Source: an uncultured Ignavibacteriales bacterium
Lineage (GTDB): Bacteria > Bacteroidota > Ignavibacteria > Ignavibacteriales > Ignavibacteriaceae
Length of the DNA: 8,129 nucleotides
Assembly (NCBI GenBank): GCA_913053915.1
Contig: CAJXGP010000070.1
Span: 1-8,129 of the forward strand
Reading direction: 5' to 3'
Of this stretch, positions 1 to 5,979 are shown piece by piece. Under the pieces are notes generated by a model. The model was not told the origin of the DNA. It ran no database searches and was given only the letters and a program-made list of their open reading frames with translations. The stretch's first letter is position 1. Every line of letters begins with the position of its first letter. The position numbers and the translations under genes are program-made.

Positions 1-654
1 GCTGGTGTATATATTTCAAAAGATAAAGACATACATCAAACTCAAATTCTATATAAAAACAAAAAATATTTTATTGACGCGAAAAAAGCGTATGAAAAAA
101 TAGCGGCTGAAAGTCCGTTTATGCCGGATTCATATTTAAGCCAAGGGCGCATGTATTATTTCGCCGGAGAATATAAAAAATTTTTGGATGTTTACAAAAC
201 AGCCCTTTCGGTTTTACCGGACTTAAGCGCGCCGGGGCTAAACAGAGATCATAGAGATGATATTAATAATTTTATTATAGAGGTTTACGGCAATATGATT
301 CAGAGTTATAAAAAATTAAACGATATTAACTCCCAATTGGTTTATTATAAAAAAATAATCGGCATAAATCCTTATAGATTGGTTGTTTACAGAAAAATAG
401 CGGATATTTATTTCCGGAAAGGAGACTTAAATAAAGCGATTTGGTATAATAAGAGGGGATATATGCTGAATCCGCGCGATTACACTTGGCCGTTTTCCAT
501 CGCTTTATTGTATAAAGAGCGGGGTAACACGAATAAAGCGTTGGAATACGCGCGAAAAGCCCTAAATCTGGCGCCGGATAACGGGAAAATTAAGGAATTT
601 ATAAAAACAATAAATGTTTCCGGCGAAAATTCCATTACGGGCGGCAAGAATTAA
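1..654 (+). CDS. TPR-repeat protein, C-terminal part (5' end outside window)
   Basis: The frame is open from the first base to the TAA at 652-654, giving 217 visible residues. The ATG at 121 is internal, because repeat-like sequence precedes it. About five tetratricopeptide units can be seen: a probable one at about nt 34-117, then about 124-222, 277-375, 376-477 and 478-579. Each ends in the usual helix-B pattern, for example 'KALEYARKALNLAPD' and 'KAIWYNKRGYMLNPR'. The last repeat is followed by a short polar tail. TPR arrays are protein-protein interaction scaffolds. In candidate-phyla bacteria such arrays often form the C-terminus of O-antigen-ligase-like membrane proteins, but no membrane part lies in this window, so that identity is only a guess. 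No terminator was found after the stop; the abiE promoter begins about 17 bases downstream. The TPR call is sure; the full protein's role is unknown. Confidence 0.85.
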   Translation, partial: AGVYISKDKDIHQTQILYKNKKYFIDAKKAYEKIAAESPFMPDSYLSQGRMYYFAGEYKKFLDVYKTALSVLPDLSAPGLNRDHRDDINNFIIEVYGNMIQSYKKLNDINSQLVYYKKIIGINPYRLVVYRKIADIYFRKGDLNKAIWYNKRGYMLNPRDYTWPFSIALLYKERGNTNKALEYARKALNLAPDNGKIKEFIKTINVSGENSITGGKN

Positions 655-671
655 AAACAGCAACGATTGTC

Positions 672-699
672 TTGACTTCATTTTTGGATGTGATATAAT
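672..699 (+). promoter_or_regulatory. Extended -10 sigma70-type promoter of the abiE operon
   Basis: TTGACT at 672-677 (5 of 6 matches to the -35 consensus), a 16-base spacer, and a perfect TATAAT at 694-699 preceded by TG at 691-692 (extended -10). It lies 32 bases upstream of the abiEi ATG at 732. The -10 sits inside the dyad TGAT-ATA-ATCA (691-701), a plausible operator position. AbiEi proteins are known to repress their own operon by binding inverted repeats in the promoter, but the dyad here is short and the operator role is inference. Confidence 0.75.
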
Positions 700-731
700 C
701 ATTTCAGAATATTATTAAAAACAATAAGAAA

Positions 732-1328
732 ATGAAATACATTGAATTAATTAAAAAATTAAAAGATCCTATTTTTTCATTGCAAGACTTGAAATTAACG
801 GGGTTGAATATTTATCCTTATCAGTTGTCTGAATGGTCAAAAAAAGGATATATAATTAAATTAAAAAATGGCGTATACGCTTTAGCGGAGAAAAAAGAGC
901 TATTAAAAAGCGAGTATATAGCTTTTAATTTATACCAGCCGAGTTATGTGAGTTTGGAGTGGGCGCTGGCAAAATATGGGATAATACCGGAAATGGTGTA
1001 TAACTGCACTTCCGTAACAACGAAAACTACCAGAGTTTTTAAAAATGAATTCGGTATGTTCAGTTTTAAGCGCGTAAAACAAGAATTATTTTTCGGATAC
1101 AATAAAATAAATGATAACGGCCTGGTTTATTTAATGGCTGAACCGGAAAAAGCGTTGGCTGATTATGTCTATCTGAATTTATCCCGCATCAACAACAAAG
1201 AAGATATTCAGGAGTTGCGTTTAAATGAATTCGCGCTTAAGGGCTTAAGCCGCAAGAAGCTGAAAAAATATTTTTTAGCGGCTGATAATAAAAAAATTAT
1301 GAAAATTTTAAAATTATTAATATGCTGA
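732..1328 (+). CDS. abiEi: AbiEi-type antitoxin / transcriptional regulator
   Basis: A 198-residue protein of the AbiEi family, the antitoxin of type IV toxin-antitoxin systems. In this family the antitoxin does not bind the toxin directly; it counteracts its effect and represses the operon. Residues about 13-52 form a winged helix-turn-helix with the typical ending 'GYIIKLKNGVYAL'. The family core follows: 'YVSLEWALAKYGIIPE' (72-87), 'TSVTTKTTRVFKNEFG' (93-108) and 'AEPEKALADYVYL' (136-148). The ATG at 732 is the first start after a strong promoter; the ribosome site before it is weak (AAGAAA). The stop overlaps the abiEii start by 7 bases (1322-1328), which implies translational coupling. 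The length is normal for the compact form of the family. The family call is firm; autoregulation is inferred from homologues. Confidence 0.88.
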   Translation: MKYIELIKKLKDPIFSLQDLKLTGLNIYPYQLSEWSKKGYIIKLKNGVYALAEKKELLKSEYIAFNLYQPSYVSLEWALAKYGIIPEMVYNCTSVTTKTTRVFKNEFGMFSFKRVKQELFFGYNKINDNGLVYLMAEPEKALADYVYLNLSRINNKEDIQELRLNEFALKGLSRKKLKKYFLAADNKKIMKILKLLIC

Positions 1329-2095
1329 CTTTAAATCAAATTAAACAAGAATATCCGGCTGAAGTTTTCCGCCGCAATCCAAAGGCGGTTTTAGTGGAAT
1401 ATTTGCAATATGAATTGCTGGATTCAATATTTAAACAAGCCGGAAGCGAGCATCTAAGCTTTATGGGCGGAACGGCGATCAGAATTATTTATCACAGTTC
1501 CCGTTTTTCCGAAGATTTGGATTTTGATAATTTTAGCTTGTCTTATAATGATTTTGAGAATATATTAAAAAAGGTTGTTGGAGATATGAAAAGTAAGGGT
1601 TTTGACTTGGAATTTAGATTTGTTGAAAAAGGCGCTTACCATTGTTATATTAAGTTCCCTAAATTGCTTTTCGCCAACAATTTAGCGGTTCATAAAGACG
1701 AAAAAATTTTAGTGCGCGTTGATGCGGTTCGCAAGCGGAAATTAGTTGAGCCGGAAATAAAAATATTAGGCGGTTTTGATGTATACAGGAAAATTTTGGT
1801 TAATTCTCCTGCTGTTATTTTGTCTCAGAAATTGATTGCCATTTTGCAAAGAAAGAGGGAAAAAGGGCGTGATTTCTACGATGTTTCTTATTTATTGGGA
1901 CTAACGATGCCTGATTATGATTTTTTAATCAAAGAGCATAAAATAACTAAGAAAGAACTTAAAAACAAAGTGCTAAAAAGGTCGTCAGAGCTGGATATGG
2001 ATAAACTGGCTCAAGATGTTATTCCGTTTTTGATTAATCCCGACGATCAGGAAAGAATTTTGTCTTTCAGGGAATATATTGAGCAGAAGCTGTGA
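1322..2095 (+). CDS. abiEii: AbiEii/AbiGii-type nucleotidyltransferase toxin
   Basis: A 257-residue nucleotidyltransferase of the AbiEii/AbiGii toxin family. The conserved core is complete. Motif I 'GGTAIR' is at residues 49-54, followed by 'RFSEDLDFD' at 61-69 with the metal-binding aspartates (D65 and D67 by the SxDxD pattern). Motif III is 'VRVDAV' at 131-136 (D134), and the C-terminal motif IV 'QRKREKGRDFYDVSYLL' at 176-192 carries R183, D184 and D187. Related toxins (mycobacterial MenT) transfer nucleotides to tRNA 3' ends; AbiE was first described as a phage abortive-infection system. The target here cannot be read from sequence. There is no separate Shine-Dalgarno, since the ATG lies within the end of abiEi. 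All catalytic residues are present, so the toxin is probably active. A stem-loop follows 8 bases after the stop. Confidence 0.9.
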   Translation: MLTLNQIKQEYPAEVFRRNPKAVLVEYLQYELLDSIFKQAGSEHLSFMGGTAIRIIYHSSRFSEDLDFDNFSLSYNDFENILKKVVGDMKSKGFDLEFRFVEKGAYHCYIKFPKLLFANNLAVHKDEKILVRVDAVRKRKLVEPEIKILGGFDVYRKILVNSPAVILSQKLIAILQRKREKGRDFYDVSYLLGLTMPDYDFLIKEHKITKKELKNKVLKRSSELDMDKLAQDVIPFLINPDDQERILSFREYIEQKL

Positions 2096-2102
2096 GAGCG
2101 CT

Positions 2103-2132
2103 TAATTTATGCATTAATAGTTTCATAAATTA
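2103..2132 (+). repeat. Stem-loop just after abiEii (possible transcript end)
   Basis: TAATTTATG (2103-2111) pairs perfectly with CATAAATTA (2124-2132) across a 12-base loop, starting 8 bases after the abiEii stop. The stem is AT-rich and is followed by A-rich rather than T-rich sequence, so it is not a standard rho-independent terminator. It may still protect or mark the 3' end of the abiE transcript. The pairing is certain; the role is inferred. Confidence 0.45.
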
Positions 2133-2169
2133 GATAAAAATAATAAAAATGAAATTCAAATTCCTGCAC

Positions 2170-2271
2170 GCCCACGTTATGAGGAAATTCAGAGACAAAA
2201 TATCAGTATCCCGTTAGAGGTAGTAATATCAGGCTGATAACAGCATACCTATCGTCAAACCAGCCGTGGGC
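2170..2271. repeat. Nested inverted repeats, possible remnant of a small mobile or structured element
   Basis: GCCCACG (2170-2176) and CGTGGGC (2265-2271) are perfect inverted repeats at the ends of a 102-base segment. Inside, AGGTA (2218-2222) faces TACCT (2246-2250), and within that TATCAG-G-CTGATA (2227-2239) is a perfect 13-base palindrome. TATCAG also occurs as a direct repeat at 2201-2206, preceded in both copies by AGAG. I see no coding frame in the segment. It could be an eroded miniature element, an intergenic repeat family, or a structured RNA. Confidence 0.4.
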
Positions 2272-2315
2272 TTGGATCTTATCGTCCTTTAATATGTAGT
2301 TGTTTCCCCTGCAGT

Positions 2316-2336
2316 GCATTGAGCTTGTCGAAATGC
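2316..2336. repeat. Short hairpin containing a TCGACAAGCTCAA-like repeat core
   Basis: GCATT (2316-2320) pairs with AATGC (2332-2336) around the loop gagcttgtcga. On the reverse strand the element reads TTCGACAAGCTCAATG. From memory, closely similar short sequences recur between genes in many unrelated bacteria as repetitive-palindrome-like elements. Only one copy is present in this window, so repetitiveness cannot be shown here. Confidence 0.4.
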
Positions 2337-2611
2337 TGTGTTATTTCTTTTGTCGCTATCGAATTTAGTTTTGTCCCTTTATAATCAATTTCATTTATCC
2401 ACCGATGCGTTGTTATGATTTCTTTTTTCGGTTTTATGATATTTGTTTTTAATTTTTTGATAAATTAATATAAAACTCTATTTTCTTTCTTTTTGCTCTT
2501 TTTTTATTTAACCGGAAAAATATTTTTTATTACCCTCGTAATCTGTTGCTTTATTGCGTCTTATTTTTGACTCTGAATAGCTGTTGCCGGCTGTTTCCAA
2601 TATCCAAAAGA

Positions 2612-2813
2612 ATGATAAGAAAAGAACTGATGTCTTTCTCAACTTTTATAGGTTTGAAGTTTCGGAGTATTGGCCCCAGCGGTTACTCCCGGAAGAGTCA
2701 CAGATATTGCTGTTAACCGGGCAAGTCGAAGCGAATATTACATTGCTTCTGCTCCGGGTGGAGTATGGAAAACATTAAACGACGGCACGCCTGATTTGTG
2801 TTCATCAAAATGA
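2612..2813 (+). pseudogene. Frameshifted, truncated VPS10/BNR-type beta-propeller protein fragment
   Basis: Two adjacent frames together spell the characteristic start of sortilin/VPS10-like or BNR-repeat exported proteins. In the first frame (from the ATG at 2612 or 2630) one reads 'LKFRSIGPSGYS', ending at 2689. In the next frame, from 2691, one reads 'GRVTDIAVN' and then 'YYIASAPGGVWKTLNDGT'. Intact homologues run 'RSIGPxxxSGRVTDIAV...YxATASGGVWKTxNxGT' without a break. One extra C in the CCC run at 2688-2690 explains the shift. After 'NDGT' the similarity stops, and a TGA follows at 2811-2813 where hundreds of residues would be expected. It is therefore a remnant, broken twice. No clear signal peptide could be read in this frame. 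The family likeness rests on remembered motifs. Confidence 0.65.
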
Positions 2814-2816
2814 CAA

Positions 2817-4286
2817 TCAAGAATTACCCAATTTAGATGTTAAATGAAATTTATCACAATTATCGCATTTTCCGCAAGGTTTTTCATCATTAAAACCAAA
2901 ATAGTTTGAAATAAAAACACGTCTGCAATACTTCGTGCGAAAATATTTAACCATAGAAAGTAATTTTTTATTATCGTTCAATAATTTTTTTTTCAATTTT
3001 TCTTGCTCTTCTAGGTCCTTAGGAAGTTTATTGATTACCTTAAGATTTTTATTCTCAATTCCGCCTTCAATAACCTCATATCTTTCTAACATTCTAAAAG
3101 CAGTTTCAATTCTAAAATCATTTCTATTTTTATAATTCATTTGTTCGCGCAAAAAATCGATTCCGTACGAATTTACTGCATCTATATCTCTCTTTAAGAT
3201 ATCAAAAAGAGCGGAATAAAAATCTGCGTTGGGATTTGACCATTTAATAAAATCCAATTGAATGTAAAGATCGTTTTGATTATATAATAGCAGGCAAAGG
3301 GAATTTTTACCGTCTCTTCCCGCTCTTCCAATTTCTTGATAGTATGATTCAACGGAAGAAGGGACTTCCGCATGAACTACAAATCGAATATCCGCTTTAT
3401 CAATACCCATTCCAAAAGCATTGGTTGCCAACATTAAATTGATATTTCCACCTAAAAATTTTCTTTGTATTTTCTTCCTTTCTCTACTCGTCATTTTCCC
3501 ATGATAAATTCCATGAGCATAACCTTTATCTTTTAGAAGCTGAGAGAAGATTCGCAGGGTTTGTATTAAGGAAAAATAAATTATCCCGGAACCTTCGAAT
3601 TCGTTTAGCACTTTTATTATATGAAAAAGTTTCTCTTCATCACTGAATATATCCGCAGTATCCAATCTAAGATTCGGTCTGTCGATCCCTTGATGAAATA
3701 TTTTTATTTCTGATTTTTTGATATTAAGTTTTTTAATAATATCGGATTGTACTTCGGAAGTAGCTGTTGCCGTCAGTGCAATAGTTAACGGATTATTTAA
3801 TATTTTTCGAAATTCACCTATTCTGGAATAGTCCGGTCGGAAATCGTGTCCCCATTCGGAAATACAATGAGCTTCATCAACGGCAAAAAGAGATATTTCC
3901 ATATTTTTGATTTTATCTACAAAATCTTTCTTTTTGAATCGTTCCGGTGTTACGTACAATATCTTAATCTTTCCCAGAATGAATTCGTTGAGTTTTTCAT
4001 CTCTTTCTTGTTTCGATAATGTGGAATTAATAAATCCTGCAGAAATGTTTTTTCTTTTGAGTGAATCTACCTGATCCTGCATTAATGCAATTAACGGGCT
4101 GATTACAATCGTTCCTTTATCAAAATACAAAGCTGGAATTTGATAACATAATGATTTACCTCCGCCGGTCGGCATTAAGACCAAACAATGCCTTTTCTTG
4201 TTTATTATAGTATCAAGTATTTCTTTTTGTAATCCTCTAAAGGAATCCGATTTATAATATTTCTTTAATATTGTTTCCGGTAACAT
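2817..4286 (-). CDS. recQ: RecQ-family ATP-dependent DNA helicase (short form)
   Basis: A 489-residue 3'-5' superfamily 2 DNA helicase acting in recombination and repair. The motifs run in order. Motif 0 is 'FRGLQ' (16-20), motif I (Walker A) 'MPTGGGKS' (38-45), Ia 'SPLIALMQDQV' (63-73) and II 'DEAH' (137-140). The RecQ aromatic loop 'ISEWGHDFRPDY' is at 142-153, III 'ALTATAT' at 170-176, V 'ATNAFGMGIDKADIRF' at 287-302 and VI 'YYQEIGRAGRDG' at 315-326. A zinc site follows with C454, C471, C474 and C477. The protein ends about 12 residues after the last cysteine, so the winged-helix half of the RQC region and the HRDC domain of the roughly 610-residue E. coli protein are absent. Such short forms are common in RecQ relatives. 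It is transcribed divergently from the tatD fusion; the propeller remnant lies just past its 3' end. Confidence 0.95.
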   Translation of the reverse strand: MLPETILKKYYKSDSFRGLQKEILDTIINKKRHCLVLMPTGGGKSLCYQIPALYFDKGTIVISPLIALMQDQVDSLKRKNISAGFINSTLSKQERDEKLNEFILGKIKILYVTPERFKKKDFVDKIKNMEISLFAVDEAHCISEWGHDFRPDYSRIGEFRKILNNPLTIALTATATSEVQSDIIKKLNIKKSEIKIFHQGIDRPNLRLDTADIFSDEEKLFHIIKVLNEFEGSGIIYFSLIQTLRIFSQLLKDKGYAHGIYHGKMTSRERKKIQRKFLGGNINLMLATNAFGMGIDKADIRFVVHAEVPSSVESYYQEIGRAGRDGKNSLCLLLYNQNDLYIQLDFIKWSNPNADFYSALFDILKRDIDAVNSYGIDFLREQMNYKNRNDFRIETAFRMLERYEVIEGGIENKNLKVINKLPKDLEEQEKLKKKLLNDNKKLLSMVKYFRTKYCRRVFISNYFGFNDEKPCGKCDNCDKFHLTSKLGNS

Positions 4287-4599
4287 GTTTCTTTTTTGAA
4301 TATTTTACCTGTAAATATAATAGGTGCTTTTGTCCTAGAGGTATGATTATATTTTGGTGTAGATTTTGTCTATATCGTTTAAAACAGGTCATTTTTGAAT
4401 TCGGAAAATAATCGGTATTAAAATAAAAAAATTATCAATTATTTCTAGCGAAAATATAAACCTTTCCAGTACATCAATAGTTTGATTTAATGGAAAAAGA
4501 TATCATAATTATCAAGTTTTTATTTTAACCGTTAAATTGATAATTTTATTCTCATCTTATTTTGATAAATTTTAAAAATATAGAGACTGAGAAAATATT
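4287..4599. promoter_or_regulatory. Divergent intergenic region between recQ and the tatD fusion
   Basis: A 313-base AT-rich region that must hold the promoters of both flanking genes. For recQ (minus strand) a weak candidate is TAGACA (4367-4372) with TATAAT (4346-4351), but the spacer is only 15 bases. For the plus-strand gene, TTGATA at 4537-4542 could be a -35, with no good -10. Three copies of a 9-base motif (AATTATCAA) lie here. No gene, tRNA or terminator was seen. Confidence 0.5.
4507..4545. promoter_or_regulatory. Inverted AATTATCAA repeats with an inner dyad, possible operator
   Basis: AATTATCAA (4507-4515) and TTGATAATT (4537-4545) are perfect inverted repeats. Directly inside the right arm lies a second perfect dyad, TTTAAC-C-GTTAAA (4524-4536). 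A third copy of AATTATCAA is at 4430-4438. The position 55-93 bases upstream of the start at 4600 suits a repressor site or a leader hairpin. AT-rich DNA makes chance matches easier, so the role is inference. Confidence 0.35.
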
Positions 4600-5961
4600 A
4601 TGTACATAGACACACATGCACATTTGTTCTATCCCAACTTTAAGGAAGATATCGATGAAGTAATTAAACGGGCAAAAGAATCCGGAATAAATTATATAAT
4701 TGTACCTGCTACCGACATAGAAACCGCCAAACAAACCATTGCACTTACCGGGAAATATGAATTCATTTATGGTGCGGTTGGAGTTCATCCGCATGACTCA
4801 ACGGATTGGGAATCTTCCTGGATAGATGAAATAGATGAACTTTTAAAGTATCCGAAAATTGTGGCAATCGGTGAGATAGGGTTGGATTATCATTATGACT
4901 TTTCTCCGAAAGAAAAACAAATTGAAGCATTCAGAGCGCAAATTGAGTTATCTATTAAACGCAATTTACCCATTATTATTCATAATCGTGATTCCGATGA
5001 AGATATGATGAATATTATCAGAGAATATTACGGTTCGGGATTAAAAGCTCAATTCCATTGTTATAGCGGTTCTTTGGGAAATGCACGTGAATTAATTAAA
5101 ATGAATCACTTTATTTCTTTTACGGGGAATATAACTTTTAAAAAATCGGATTCTCTTCTAAGTGTTTTAGCCGATCTTAGCCTTGAAAGTATTATGTTGG
5201 AAACCGATTCTCCGTTCATGACACCCGTACCGAACAGAGGCAAAAGAAACGAACCGTATAATGTTAAATATGTTGCAGAAAAAATTGCGGAAGTTCATCA
5301 TCTGACAGTTGAAGATATTGCAAGGGCAACTTCATATAATGTTTTTAGAATGTTCGGAATAGGCGGTAAACCTCATCCGAGTATTACATATAAGATAGGT
5401 AATTCACTCTACCTCAATATTACTAATCGTTGTAATGCAAATTGTGTCTTTTGTGATCGTAAAGGAGAGGCGGTAATAAACGGCTATAATTTAAAAATGA
5501 GTAAAAGTAAAGAACCGGATGAAAAAGCTTATATAAATGAAATCGGCGACTCTGCAAAATATGATGAAATAGTTTTCTGCGGTTATGGTGAGCCGACGTT
5601 AAGGTGGAATATTATTAAAACAATTGCAAAATATGTTAAAGCTAACAATGGTACTACACGTTTAATAACAAACGGTCACGGGAATTTGCTGAATAACGGA
5701 AATATCATTCCGGAAATGCACGGTTTGATTGATACCGTTTCAATCAGTATAAACAGCGTTGATCCGGCGCAATATTCCAAGTTAATGGGGCTTGAACCGC
5801 GCTATCTCGAGTCAACAATAAATTTTGCTAAAGAATGTAAAAATTATGTTAACAGGGTTGTTATGTCTGTTGTGATGATGGATGAAATTGATATTGAGAA
5901 AGTAAAACATACGGTCGAAGAAGAAATCGGTGTTGAATTTAAAAAGAGAGTTTATTTTTAA
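4600..5961 (+). CDS. TatD-family metal nuclease fused to a radical SAM domain
   Basis: A 453-residue two-domain protein. Residues 1 to about 255 are a TatD-type amidohydrolase-fold DNase with all metal ligands in place: 'DTHAH' (H6, H8), 'GEIGLDYH' (E92), 'IIHNR' (H128), 'FHCYSG' (H153) and 'ETDSP' (D203). After a short linker, residues about 265-453 form a compact radical SAM domain with the CX3CX2C [4Fe-4S]/SAM motif 'RCNANCVFC' (C278, C282, C285) and a 'GYGEPT' segment (328-333). A family of radical SAM proteins linked to TatD is known (as I recall, TIGR04038, TatD_link_rSAM); its substrate is unknown to me. Here both lie in one uninterrupted frame, and the radical SAM half has about the usual short length, so the fusion looks genuine. 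The ATG at 4600 places 'YIDTHAH' correctly at the N-terminus. Probably cytoplasmic; dacB follows 15 bases downstream. Confidence 0.92.
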   Translation: MYIDTHAHLFYPNFKEDIDEVIKRAKESGINYIIVPATDIETAKQTIALTGKYEFIYGAVGVHPHDSTDWESSWIDEIDELLKYPKIVAIGEIGLDYHYDFSPKEKQIEAFRAQIELSIKRNLPIIIHNRDSDEDMMNIIREYYGSGLKAQFHCYSGSLGNARELIKMNHFISFTGNITFKKSDSLLSVLADLSLESIMLETDSPFMTPVPNRGKRNEPYNVKYVAEKIAEVHHLTVEDIARATSYNVFRMFGIGGKPHPSITYKIGNSLYLNITNRCNANCVFCDRKGEAVINGYNLKMSKSKEPDEKAYINEIGDSAKYDEIVFCGYGEPTLRWNIIKTIAKYVKANNGTTRLITNGHGNLLNNGNIIPEMHGLIDTVSISINSVDPAQYSKLMGLEPRYLESTINFAKECKNYVNRVVMSVVMMDEIDIEKVKHTVEEEIGVEFKKRVYF

Positions 5962-5964
5962 TTA

Positions 5965-5979
5965 CAGGTGTTTCTTATG
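5965..5979 (+). promoter_or_regulatory. Ribosome binding site that decides the dacB start
   Basis: CAGGTG (5965-5970) precedes the ATG at 5977 by 6 bases, a normal Shine-Dalgarno distance. A GTG at 5968 in the same frame would add three residues, but it lies inside this ribosome site and has none of its own. The ATG at 5977 is therefore the better start. Confidence 0.65.

Larger units (their letters stand above)
2096..2611. other. Long stretch without a convincing gene, with clustered dyad symmetries
   Basis: About 515 bases without a supportable gene on either strand. It holds an AT-rich stem-loop (2103-2132), a nested set of inverted repeats (2170-2271), a GCATT...AATGC hairpin (2316-2336) and then T-rich low-complexity DNA from about 2430 to 2580. 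A 62-codon open frame on the minus strand (2279-2464) and a 22-codon frame at 2149-2217 (+) have no support. This is the most likely place for a change of source genome between the toxin-antitoxin block and the recQ block. Confidence 0.6.

Noticed and set aside
2103..2140. Rho-independent terminator after abiEii
   Set aside because: The stem is perfect but AT-rich and is followed by A-rich, not T-rich, sequence, so I list it only as a stem-loop.
2149..2217. 22-codon open frame starting ATGAAATTC
   Set aside because: Too short, no ribosome site, and overlaps the nested inverted repeats.
2279..2464. Open frame of 62 codons on the minus strand, including 'RWINEIDYKGTKLNS' and 'FDKLN'
   Set aside because: No ATG, GTG or TTG start in frame, no recognised family, and it crosses the GCATT hairpin element; probably chance in AT-rich DNA or a remnant I cannot identify.
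2584..2778. Open frame of 64 codons (+)
   Set aside because: It starts at a TTG without ribosome site and runs through the propeller remnant in a frame that does not carry the recognisable family motifs.
2935..3135. Open frame inside recQ on the opposite strand
   Set aside because: Antisense shadow of a well-supported helicase gene, low-complexity translation.
4552..4794. Minus-strand open frame over the start of the tatD fusion
   Set aside because: Antisense to the conserved TatD N-terminal metal site; no family likeness.
5968..5976. GTG start for dacB
   Set aside because: It lies within the Shine-Dalgarno sequence of the ATG at 5977 and has no site of its own.
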